Made by a program: the position numbers and the translations under genes
Shown here: positions 11,290 through 21,287 of the stretch, one piece after another
Position numbering within the stretch: position 1 is the first letter of the stretch
Layout: every line of letters begins with the position of its first letter
Assembly (NCBI GenBank): GCA_933228675.1
Contig: OW121742.1
Coordinates: 36,650,779 to 36,714,778, forward strand
Source of the DNA: Stomorhina lunata
Taxonomy: Eukaryota > Arthropoda > Insecta > Diptera > Rhiniidae
DNA: 64,000 bases
Reading direction: 5' to 3'
The notes under the pieces: generated by a model
What the model saw: only the letters and a program-made list of their open reading frames with translations
Told to the model about the DNA's origin: nothing
The model's database searches: none

Positions 11290-13015
11290 ATTTTCTATAG
11301 AAAAATTAAAGAAATAAGTTCAATTTTTTACATTAAAAATTTTTCTAAAGAAAAAAGTTCATATTGAAATTTTTTCTAGATGAAAAATTTCATATTGAAA
11401 AAAATTTCACATTAAGAATTTTTCTTTGGAAATTGTAACTTGAAATTTTTTCTAGAGAAAAAATTAAATATTAAAAACTTTTCATATTCAAAATTTTCTA
11501 TGAAAAAAATTTTATATTGAAAATTTTTCTATACAAAATATTTCATATTGGAAATTTTTATATAGAAAAAAATTCATATTGAAAATTTTTCGGTAAAAAA
11601 AATTTCATATTGAAAATTTTTTCTATAGAAAAAATTTCATATTGAAAATTTTTCCATAGAAAAAATTTTATATTGAAATTTTTTCTATAGAAAAAATTTC
11701 ATATTGAAATTTTTTTCTATAGAAACAATTCCATATTGAAAATTTTTTCTATAGAAAAAATTTCATATTGAAATTTTTTTCTATAGAAAAAATTTCATAT
11801 TGAAATTTTTTTCTATAGAAAAAATTTCATATTGAAATTTTTTTCTATAGAAACAATTTCATATTGAAAATTTTTTCTATAGAAAAAATTTCATATTGAA
11901 ATTTTTTTCTATAGAAAAAATTTCATATTGAAATTTTTTTCTATAGAAAAAATTTCATATTGAAATTTTTTTCTATAGAAAAAATTTCATATTGAAATTT
12001 TTTTCTATAGAAACAATTTCATATTGAAAATTTTTTCTATAGAAAAAATTTCATATTGAAATTTTTTTCTATAGAAAAAATTTCATATTGAAATTTTTTT
12101 CTATAGAAAAAATTTCATATTGAAATTTTTTTCTATAGAAAAAATTTCATATTGAAATTTTTTTCTATAGAAAAAATTTCATATTGAAATTTTTTTCTAT
12201 AGAAAAAATTTCATATTGAAATTTTTTTCTATAGAAAAAATTTCATATTGAAATTTTTTTCTATAGAAAAAATTTCATATTGAAATTTTTTTCTATAGAA
12301 AAAATTTCATATTGAAATTTTTTTCTATAGAAAAAATTTCATATTGAAATTTTTTTCTATAGAAAAAATTTCATATTGAAATTTTTTTCTATAGAAACAA
12401 TTCCATATTGAAAATTTTTTCTATAGAAAAAATTTCATATTGAAATTTTTTTCTATAGAAAAAATTTCATATTGAAATTTTTTTCTATAGAAAAAATTTC
12501 ATATTGAAATTTTTTTCTATAGAAAAAATTTCATATTGAAATTTTTTTCTATAGAAACAATTTCATATTGAAAATTTTTTCTATAGAAAAAATTTCATAT
12601 TGAAATTTTTTTCTATAGAAAAAGTTTCATATTGAAATTTTTTTCTATAGAAAAAATTTCATATTGAAATTTTTTTCTATAGAAACAATTTCATATTGAA
12701 AATTTTTTCTATAGAAAAAATTTCATATTGAAATTTTTTTCTATAGAAAAAATTTCATATTGAAATTTTTTTCTATAGAAAAAATTTCATATTGAAATTT
12801 TTTTCTATAGAAACAATTTCATATTGAAAATTTTTTCTATAGAAAAAATTTCATATTGAACATTTTTTTCTATAGAAAAATTTCATATTGAAATTTTTTT
12901 CTATAGAAAAAATTTCATATTGAAAATTTTTTCTATAGAAAAAATTTCATATTGAAATTTTTTTCTACAGAAAAAATTTCACATTGAAAATGTTTCTATA
13001 GAAAACAATTTCGTA
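11290..13015 (+). repeat. 32-bp satellite with 4-5-unit higher-order repeat
   Basis: About 53 copies of the TTTCATATTGAAA / TTTTTTCTATAGAAAAAA unit. The left 300 bp are degenerate, and from 11600 rightwards copies are nearly identical. A diagnostic variant with GAAACAATT instead of GAAAAAATT occurs near 11721, 11849, 12009, 12392, 12552, 12681 and 12809. The gaps are 128, 160, 383, 160, 129 and 128 bp, that is 4, 5, 12, 5, 4 and 4 units. The array ends about 260 bp before the first odorant-receptor promoter. Confidence 0.95.
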
Positions 13016-13274
13016 TTTTGTAAACCAGTGTAATTTTTCAAATTATTTTAGAATTTTTAATAAGTTTAATAAATAATATTAAATTACCATTAGATGACAC
13101 TTTAAATAAATAAATTATTCACCACCATACAAAATTTATTGTGCAAAGCAGCCCACTGTGCAATTACTTTTTGTATTATATGTTATACTTCAAAGAATGT
13201 AATTATTTACAATTAAATTGCACTTAATAGAACAATTAGACCTTTAGGTTCTCGATCCTGTTAGAGTAAATCGG

Positions 13275-13309
13275 TCAGTTACATTTCTAATCTTGTCATT
13301 TCGAGTTCT
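13275..13309 (+). promoter_or_regulatory. Inr + DPE core promoter, Or67d-like copy 1
   Basis: TCAGTT at 13275-13280 fits the arthropod initiator, with the A at 13277 as +1. AGTTCT at 13304-13309 begins exactly at +28 and matches the downstream promoter element consensus RGWYVT. No TATA box sits at -30. The predicted 5' leader is 55 nt. Both elements and spacing recur upstream of the tandem duplicate (16526-16560), and a similar pair precedes the third receptor. Confidence 0.6.
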
Positions 13310-13331
13310 TTTCTGCAAAAAAAACAGTGAA

Positions 13332-15472
13332 ATGTCTCAAAAATATTGCAAACAATTTCATGAAATCTATTCGTTTACCCGCAAAATATCGTATCTATGT
13401 GGAGCAGATGTAATTCAAAAGAATTACAAAATCAACTGGAGAACCGTGTGCCTATTCCTACTTATAAACCTGGCAATTGGTTTTACTTTCTATACCAATT
13501 ACGTTGAAGTCGTTGTTAAGGGAAATTATTATCATATCCTGAAATCGACTTCTGTTATTGGAACTGGTATACAGGGCTATGTAAAGCTCATTAATATTGT
13601 TACGAATAAGGACAATTTTTTTTATTTCTACCATGAACTCTCAGAAATATATAAATCATACGCCTCTAAATCGTTGGCCTATAAAAACTGTTTGGAAAGC
13701 AGTATATCTCTGGCTAAAAAGGTTCTTTTGACTTCTCTGATAATTGTTATCGTAACGGTATTAGCAGTTACCTTGATTCCCACTTATATAATGATATTCA
13801 TGAACAAACGCATAGAATTGATGCCTTTTACCTTTCCTTACCTGGACTTGAATACCGATTTTGGTTATTTTGTTACTTATTTGATTCATGTCATTTGTGT
13901 ATTTATTGGAGGATTTGGTAATTTTATTGTGGATTCGTGGCTTTTTGTTTATGTTGCTCATATACCACTCCTGAAGAATATTTTGAAATGTAAATTTAAT
14001 GATCTTGATCAAATATTAGAGACCCAGGCTGGTAATGAAAAGACGATAAGAGGTTCCTTAAAGGATATAGTGTTCTGGCTGCAAAAGTATATGGAGTAAG
14101 TGTATTTAGAAAAATATACGCTATAAACTTTGTTCCTTAGGAAAATTTCTGATATAAAATAGAAAAATTCTTAATGTGATATATTTTTTATATAACTATT
14201 TATACTCTTCACCACCATAGGTGGAAAGGGTATTATAAGTTTGTGCTGATATATGTAACGCATAGAAATATTTGTCTTAGACCCATCTTTTAGTATACCA
14301 ATAGGCTTAGAATCACTTTCTGAGTCGATTTAGCGATGTCCGTCCGTCTGGCTGGCTGGCTGGACCCCCATGTAAACCTTGCAATCAAACTTCAGGTCGC
14401 AATTCTAAAGATAATTTGATGAAATTTGGTACAGATCATTTTTTGATAATGGGACCATGGCTATTGAAATTGGTCAAAATCGGTCCATTATTTATGGTAC
14501 CTCCCATAGGTCCCACTTCGCGGAATTGACATATTGGCCACAAATATCAATATTTTTTCAAGAAATTTAAAACATATACTTCTTATGTAAACCTAAATCA
14601 CTGTAATAAATTTCGTGAAATCGGTCCACATTTGATCATAGCTCCCATACAAACTCTTCTTTAAAAACGCACTAAATGAGACAAAAAAAATCACTAAAAC
14701 GCTCGTAAATCCAAAGATATTGAAAATTTTGAGTTTATTTTTTGTGTACATAATTTTTGTAACAACTGTAATCAATTTGCCATATTTCGAGATAATCGGT
14801 CCATATTTGAATCTAGCTCTCTTATAAATCCAAATGACGGAAACAGATTAAATATATAAGTTTTGAGAAAATGTTTGTATGATGGCAAAATTTAGCAAAT
14901 ATTTGTCTTTATACAGGAAAAATAACACCTTTGACCTTAGTGGTGAAGGGTATCGTATGGTCGGGCTTGACCGACTATAGCGCTTTCTTACTTGTTTTTA
15001 TATGAATTTTCCCAGCTTCTGTCGTACCATAACAAACACCTTTTACTGGGTCATTTTTATTCAAATCTCTATGGAATGTCTTGGTATCGTATCGACTGTA
15101 GTCTGCATATTTTTGGATATATGGCCCCCAGCACCAGCCTATTTGCTCTATTTATTTGTTATTTTCTATTCGTATTGTATTTTGGGCAATCTCGTAGAAG
15201 ATACCGTAAGTAAATCTAATAATAATTATTTGAAATCTTAAACAGTATTTTATTCACTACAGAATGAAGATGTCATTTTTATAATTTATAACTCCTGCTG
15301 GTATAAATTGTCCAACTCTCAACAGAAAGTTGTACTTATTATGCTGAGGCAATCTCAAAAGCCTAATGGTATTTCAATTGGAGGCGTGGCACCCTTATCA
15401 CTGACTACGGCTTTACACGTGACTAAAACTGTTTACACGATTTCGATGTTATTGAAGAACTCATTGGACTAA
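13332..15472 (+). CDS. Or67d: Odorant receptor, Or67d-like, tandem copy 1
   Basis: Seven-transmembrane insect odorant receptor that would act with Orco as a ligand-gated cation channel in antennal neurons; Drosophila Or67d detects the male pheromone cis-vaccenyl acetate. Three exons: 13332-14095, 15016-15205, 15263-15472, all GT-AG, giving 387 residues against about 391 for Drosophila Or67d. Or67d-like features are CGADVIQKNYKINW near residue 23, hydrophobic segments near 38-60, 140-170, 195-220 and 265-290, the WPPAPAYLLYL stretch near 293, and the C-terminal SIGGVAPLS...TALHVTKTVYTISMLL region. The start is set by the duplicate: in-frame TTG at 13293 upstream is not an ATG and its extension is not shared. 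Intron 1 (920 bp) contains a dispersed-element insertion absent from copy 2. No disabling change is visible. The ligand is unknown; assignment rests on remembered family resemblance. Confidence 0.92.
14201..14997 (+). mobile_element. Dispersed repeat family A, full-length copy in Or intron 1
   Basis: About 0.8-kb element starting TATACTCTTCACCACCATAG and ending at a TCGGGCTTGACCGACTATAG... CTTACTTG terminus. Internal landmarks are GGTGGAAAGGGTATTATAAG, GTCCGTCCGTCTGGCTGGC, GACCCCCATGTAAACCTTG and TTTGGTACAGATCATTTTTT. Three other copies occur here: 20680-20857 (+, fragment), 25345-25848 (-) and 28342-29092 (-). Subterminal ATACCCTTCACCAC and its complement lie near opposite ends, and a small hairpin (GTCGG...CCGAC) sits near one terminus. 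No protein is encoded. The class is uncertain; a Helentron/MITE-like non-autonomous element is possible. Confidence 0.8.
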
Positions 15473-15588
15473 AATTATTCTAAGAATTTCAACACTTTAT
15501 ATTTAGGCCAGTGGTAGCCAAAACATTTGTATTAGTAAGTGTTAGTTGTATTGGTGAGAAATATTTTACACACTCGAAAAAATATTTT

Positions 15589-15594
15589 AATAAA
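15589..15594 (+). terminator. Candidate poly(A) signal, Or67d-like copy 1
   Basis: AATAAA 117 nt after the stop codon, the first canonical signal downstream of the gene. Inferred from position only. Confidence 0.45.
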
Positions 15595-16525
15595 ATTATG
15601 GTATTTTCAATCAGATCTATTAGTCTTATTTACGTGTTAAATTATTTTAAAAAACCATAACAGTTTTTGGTTTTACTAGTAAGTTAAAACTTTAAACAAA
15701 AGAATTTTATTATACTAAAAAATTATTTGTATGAATATGAAAATCTAAAACATATAATAAAATTTAAAAACTATCTTAAAAGTAGCTCTACATAACGTTA
15801 CTATTTTAATTTAAAGTATTAATTTCATAAAACTATTCATTCTTCTTTAATTTTTTTTTTATTGTCATAATACAATTCAAAAAGCGAGACGACAAACATT
15901 TTTTGAGTGTATTGAATTTGCAAGAAAAAATGTGCATTTTTCGGTGGTTGATTGCAGACTAAATGAAAGAGAGTAAGAATGCGTGTGAAGAGCGTAAGAA
16001 TACATGTGATTTCAGAATGCTGATTTCATTTCGAGCTGGCGACCATTGATTTAGGCAATTAAGTTTTGAATAACAAATGCAATAAAGCATAAGATTTTAA
16101 TAAAATATTTTTAAAATGTTTTAATTGTATCATTACTAGTATAAGTATTAATATCTCTAAAAGTTTCTATAAAAGTTTCAGTTTTAAGATAAGTAGTACC
16201 AGTAATGAGAATGAAATAATTTTCAGTATTATTATTAGTATTCTTTTGTGATAATTCGTTTGCAAAACATTGCAATTTTCTTTACTTTCCTTTTTAACAT
16301 TGCGCTTTATATTTCTAATAACTTTAATTGTTTTTATTTAAATACTAGTTGATGACATATTAGAGAAATAAATTATTTATCACACTTTTATTTAAAGAAT
16401 ACAAAATTTATTTTACAAAAGATCCCACTGTGCAATTACTATTAATTAAAGACTGCAATTATTTTCAATTATATAGAACTCAATATTACTTTTAAATCTT
16501 GATCCGACTTATTAGATTTAATCAG
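15595..16525. other. Intergenic DNA between Or67d-like duplicates
   Basis: AT-rich spacer without further genes. The last 150 bp are visibly homologous to the upstream region of copy 1: both contain ACAAAATTTATT, then CCCACTGTGCAATTACT (13152-13168 and 16424-16440). The tandem duplication therefore included at least about 180 bp of 5' flank. Confidence 0.75.
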
Positions 16526-16560
16526 TCAGTTACATTTACAATTTTGTCATTTCTAGTTCT
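16526..16560 (+). promoter_or_regulatory. Inr + DPE core promoter, Or67d-like copy 2
   Basis: TCAGTT at 16526-16531 (A at 16528 as +1) and AGTTCT at 16555-16560, exactly +28 to +33, in the same arrangement as copy 1 although the intervening sequence has indels and substitutions. The predicted leader is 53 nt. Confidence 0.6.
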
Positions 16561-16580
16561 TTTCTGAAGAAAACAGTGAA

Positions 16581-18016
16581 ATGTCTCAAAAATATTGCAA
16601 ACAATTTCATAAAATCTATTCTTTCACTAGCAAAATATCGAATCTTTGCGGAGTGGATGTAATTCAAAAGAATTACAAAATCAACTGGAGAACAGTGGCC
16701 ATCTTTCTGCTTATTAACCTATCAATTGCTTTTACTTTCTATACCAATTATGTGCAAGTTGTTGTAGAGGGAAATTATTATCATATCCTTAAATCGACTT
16801 CTATTATTGGAACGGGAATACAGGGCTATGTAAAGCTCATTAATGTCGTTAAGAATAGGGACAATTTATGCTACTTTTACTACGAAATCACAGAAATATA
16901 TAAATCGTACGAAAATAAATCGTTGGCCTATAAGCATTGTTTAAAAAATAGTATATCTCTAGCTAAGAAAGTTCTTTTAACTACTCTGTGGATTATTGTC
17001 ATAATATTTTTAGCCGTCATCCTTATTCCCACATATATGATAGTATTCATGAATCAACGCATAGAATTGATGCCCTTTTCGTTGCCTTTCGTGGATGTTA
17101 ATACCGATTTTGGATATTTTGTTACTTATTCTATTCACATAATTTGTGTATTTTTTGGAGGATTTGGTAATTTTTTTGTGGATTCGTGGCTTTTCCTTTA
17201 CGTTGCCCATATACCGCTGCTTAAAAATATATTGGAATGTAAGTTTAACGATCTTGATGAAATTATGGAGACCCAGACGGGAAATGAGAGGATAACAAAG
17301 GACCCATTGAAGGATATAACATTGTGGCTGCAAAAGTACATGGAGTGAGTAAATTTAAACATCTACGCAATATAAAAGTTTTTCTTTAGAAAAATTGTAT
17401 TTTTGAAAAAATTTCATATTAAACTGTTTCTTGTAATATTGCAGCTACAACACGAGCATGACTAAATCTAAGAATAAACTGTGATAAATGCTCTGATTCA
17501 TACAACTTCTTAAAATATGTATTTCTTTTATTTCATTTATTGTTTTCCCCAGATTTTGTCGTACAATTAAAAATACCTTTTACTGGGTCATCTTTGTTCA
17601 AATCTCTACGGAATGTCTTGGCATCGTTTCCACTATAGTCTGCATATTTTTAGATATATGGCCTCCAGCCCCAGCCTATTTACTCTATTTATTTGTTATT
17701 TTCTATTCCTATTGTATTTTGGGCAATCTGGTTGAAGATACTGTAAGTAATTCTAATAAAACTAAGCCAAAAATTATACACAAAATATGTCTCCTAATTT
17801 TTATAGAATGATGATGTCATTTTTATTATTTATAACTCCTGCTGGTATAAACTGTCCAATTCACAACAGAAAAATATACTTATTATGCTCAGGCAATCTC
17901 AAAAGCCTAATGGTATTTCAATTGGAGGCGTGGCACCCTTATCAATGAGAACAGCTCTACAAGTGACAAAAACTGTTTACACTATTTCGATGTTATTGAA
18001 GAACTCATTGAACTAA
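16581..18016 (+). CDS. Or67d: Odorant receptor, Or67d-like, tandem copy 2
   Basis: Paralogue of the gene 3.25 kb upstream, in the same orientation. Exons 16581-17344, 17553-17742 and 17807-18016 give 387 residues with the same intron positions and phases (2, then 0). By my reading exon 3 is identical at 62 of 69 residues and exon 2 at 59 of 63, so the duplication is fairly recent. Membrane segments, the WPPAPAYLLYL stretch and the C-terminal SIGGVAPLS...TALQVTKTVYTISMLL region are all kept. Introns are 208 and 64 bp and lack the mobile element found in copy 1. Substitutions cluster in exon 1, for example WRTVAIFLL against WRTVCLFLL in the first membrane segment. The frame is intact throughout, so it is predicted functional as an Orco-dependent receptor; specificity cannot be read from sequence. 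Confidence 0.92.
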
Positions 18017-18149
18017 AGTTTTAAAAGTTTAACACTTTGGATTTCGGCACATAAATACATTTTTAATAACTATTGCAATTTTGCACAAGATTTAAGTAAA
18101 GTGCTTTTAAAATGCTTTTATTTCTTGTAGTAAATATATTGGATTTAGA

Positions 18150-20168
18150 ATTAATATCAGTGTTTGTATCAGTACTAGTACAAGTATTTATGAGTTGGTA
18201 TTAGCCTTGGTAGCAAAATCTGTATTAGTGTCAGTATTAATATCATTATTAGTGCCAGCATTAGTATCAGTATTAGTATCAGTATTAGTATCAGTATTAG
18301 TATCAGTATTAGTATCAGTATTAGTATCAGTATTAGTATTAGTATCAGTATTAGTATCAGTATTACTATCAGTATTAGTATCAGTATTGGTATCAGTATT
18401 AGTATCATAATTTGTATCAGTATTAGTATCAGTATTAGTACCAGTATTAGTATCAGTATTTGTGTCAGTATTAGTATCAGTATTAGTATCAGCATTAGTA
18501 CCAGTAGTAGTATTAATATCAGTATTAGTACCAGAACCAGTATTAGTATCAGAATCAGTATTAGTATCAGAACCAGTATTAGTACCAGAACCAGTATTAG
18601 TATCAGATTCAGAAACAGTATTCGTATCAGAACCAGTATTAGTATCAGAATCAGTATCAGTATTAGGATCAGTACAAGTATCAGTATGAGTATCTGTATT
18701 ACTATCAGTATAAATATAAGTATGAGTATTAGTATTAGTATCAGTATTGGTATCAGTATTGGTATCAGTATTAGTATCAGTATTAGTATCAGTATAAGTA
18801 TCAGTATTAGTATCAGTATTAGAATCAGTATTAGTATCAGTATTAGTATCAGTATTAGTATCAGTATAAGTATCAGTATAAGTATCAGTATTAGTATCAG
18901 TATTAGTATCAGTATTAGAATCATTATTAGTATCAGTATTAGTATCAAAACCGGTATTAGTATCGGTATCAGTATTATGATCAGTATAAGTATCAGTATT
19001 AGTATCAGTATTTGTATCAGTATAAGTATCAGTATTAGTATTAGTATCAGTATTAGTATCAGTATTAGTATCAGTATTAGTATCAGTATTAGTATCAGTA
19101 TTAGTATCAGTATTAGTATCAGTATTAGTATCAGTATTAGTATCAGTATTAGTATCAGTATTAGTATCAGTATTAGTATCAGTATTAGTATCAGTATTAG
19201 TATCAGTATTAGTATCAGTATTAGAATCAGTATTAGTATCATAATATGTATCAGTATTAGTATCAGTATTAGTATCAGTATAAGTACCAGTATTAGTATC
19301 AGTATTTGTGTCAGTATTAGTATCAGTATTTGTATCAGTATTATTATCAGTATTAGTATCAGTATTAGTACCAGTAGTAGTATTAATATCAGTATTAGTA
19401 CGAGAACCAGTATTAGTATCAGAATCAGTATCAGTATTAGTATCAGAATCAGTATCAGTATTAGTATCAGAATCAGTATCAGTATTAGTATCAGAACCAG
19501 TATTAGTACCAGAACCAGTATTAGTATCAGATTCAGAAACAGTATTCGTATCAGAACCAGTATTAGTATCAGAATCAGTATCAGTATTAGGATCAGTACA
19601 AGTATCAGTATGAGTATTAGTATTAGTATTAGTATCAGTATTGGTATCAGTATTAGTATCAGTAATAGTATCAGTATTAGTATCAGTATTAGAATCAGTA
19701 TTAGTATCATAATATGTATCAGTATTAGTATCAGTATTAGTATCAGTATTAGTATCAGTATTAGTACCAGTATTAGTATCAGTATTTGTGTCAGTATTAG
19801 TATCAGTATTTGTATCAGTATTATTATCAGTATTAGTATCAGTATTAGTACCAGTAGTAGTATTAATATCAGTATTAGTACCAGAACCAGTATTAGTATC
19901 AGTATCAGTATTAGTATCAGAACCAGTATTAGTACCAGAACCAGTATAAGTATCGGATTCAGAAACAGTATTCGTATCAGAACCAGTATTAGTATCAGAA
20001 TCAGTATCAGTATTAGTATCAGTATAAATATAAGTATGAGTGTTAGTATTAGTATCAGTATTGGTATCAGTATTAGTATCAGTATTAGTATCAGTATTAG
20101 TATCAGTATTATTATCAGTATAAGTATCAGTATTAGTATTAGTATCAGTATTAGTATCAGTATTCTGA
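18150..20168 (+). repeat. 12-bp minisatellite (TCAGTATTAGTA) with block duplications
   Basis: About 2 kb of a 12-bp unit, TCAGTATTAGTA, with variants (CCAGTA, TCAGAA, TAAGTA). A distinctive block beginning CCAGTAGTAGTATTAATATC and running into ACCAGAACCAGTATTAG occurs at 18501, 19371 and 19851, so segments of hundreds of bases have been duplicated inside the array. The period is a multiple of three and leaves long open frames on both strands (Ile-Leu, Ser-Ile or Val-Leu-Val-Ser repeats); these are artefacts. It lies 130 bp after the stop of Or67d-like copy 2. Confidence 0.96.
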
Positions 20169-20186
20169 TAGTAAAAACGCAGTTCT

Positions 20187-21220
20187 GGGCCCTATTTCAT
20201 TAAACTACAATTCTACAAGTTTACAAGTTACAATTACAAGTCTAATTCTTACAAGTGCTGTTCAATTATGTTTCATTAAAATTTACACAACAATTGTAGC
20301 TTTTTGGACTTGTGATTTCAAGATTTTTTCCGAAATATACCCACTTTATATGCATATAGCTTTTGATACGGTTATCACATTTTTATTACTAGACTCATGT
20401 TTTAGCATATGTCCTGTATTTTTATGTCCTTTAATTAAAAAATTTAATCTTGTATTCAAATTCAAAATTTGTATTGAAATATTATGAATTATTTTAGAAA
20501 AAGTTTTTTGTTTTCCGATCCACCATGGGCTCATTTTTTTGGTTTTCATATTTTGTTGTCTACACTATTATCCGCATTTGAAAAAATGATAAAGAAAATG
20601 GAAGATATGCTTTTTGAGGTATCCTTGAGTCAAGGACATCATTGATTTTCCTTGTTCTGCATACATGATTATATTTTCATATCCTTCACCACTATAGGTG
20701 GAAAGCGTATTATAAGTTTGGGCTGATGTATGTAATGCATTAATATATTGGTCTTAGACCACCTTTAGTACACCAATGGACTTAGAATTCATTCCTGAGT
20801 CGATGTCAGTCCGTCCGTCCATCTGGCTGGACCCCCATGTAAACCTTGTAATCAAACAAAATAAATAAATGGTCATTGATATTGATTTGATTTTGTGTTA
20901 ATTTTGACTAATTTTTATTAAAAGATAGTTAAAACCCAAATTTGAATTCAATTTATCATTCACTTGTAACTTGTAAACATTTTTTTGAGAGTCTCAGTCG
21001 ACCCTATGTTTTTTTTTCTACAATTCTACAAGTGCAAATTAATATTTGTGAAACAAAACCACTTGTAGAAGTATGACTTGTAAACTTGTGAATTGTAAAA
21101 ATCACTTGTAGCTACAAATTTGTAATTGTATTTTAATGAAACACAATCTTTTACAAATTCACAATTTTACAGGCAAAAACACTTGTAATTGTAGACTTGT
21201 AGCTTAGTGAAATAGGGCCC
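20187..21220 (+). mobile_element. Terminal-inverted-repeat (MITE-like) element, GGGCCC ends
   Basis: Ends are inverted copies: GGGCCCTATTTCATTAAACT at 20187 and the complement of GGGCCCTATTTCACTAAGCT at 21220, with similarity continuing inward through CTACAA...TACAAGT motifs. ACTTGTA or TACAAGT boxes recur many times in both subterminal regions, typical of transposase-binding arrays. The interior encodes nothing and contains a nested dispersed-repeat fragment. I cannot identify a clear target duplication, so the superfamily is unassigned. It lies between the minisatellite and the 3' end of the third receptor gene. Confidence 0.75.
20680..20857 (+). mobile_element. Dispersed repeat family A, fragment nested in TIR element
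   Basis: Matches the left 180 bp of the element at 14201-14997 (TTCACCACTATAGGTGGAAA, GTCCGTCCGTCCATCTGGCTGG, GACCCCCATGTAAACCTTG), then stops. It is nested in the GGGCCC-ended element and is more diverged than the full copy. Confidence 0.75.
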
Positions 21221-21244
21221 TGATATTTTTGTATATGTATAGCA

Positions 21245-21250
21245 TTTATT
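21245..21250 (-). terminator. Candidate poly(A) signal, Or67d-like copy 3
   Basis: AATAAA on the - strand, 38 nt past the stop codon of the third receptor gene. Position alone supports it. Confidence 0.5.
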
Positions 21251-21287
21251 TAACTTAATCAATAGTTGAACATTATCAACCTGGTAA

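Noticed and set aside
13293..13331. Longer N-terminus for Or67d-like copy 1
   Set aside because: The upstream codon is TTG, the extension lies in the predicted 5' leader, and the tandem duplicate does not share it.
17010..17333. Open frame antisense to exon 1 of Or67d-like copy 2 (and the similar one at 13761-14012)
   Set aside because: Shadow of a conserved receptor exon, present in both duplicates only because the coding strand is conserved.
18175..20203. About 500-codon open frames of Ile-Leu, Ser-Ile or Val-Ser repeats
   Set aside because: Produced by a 12-bp minisatellite; three frames on two strands are open together, with no promoter or conserved ends.
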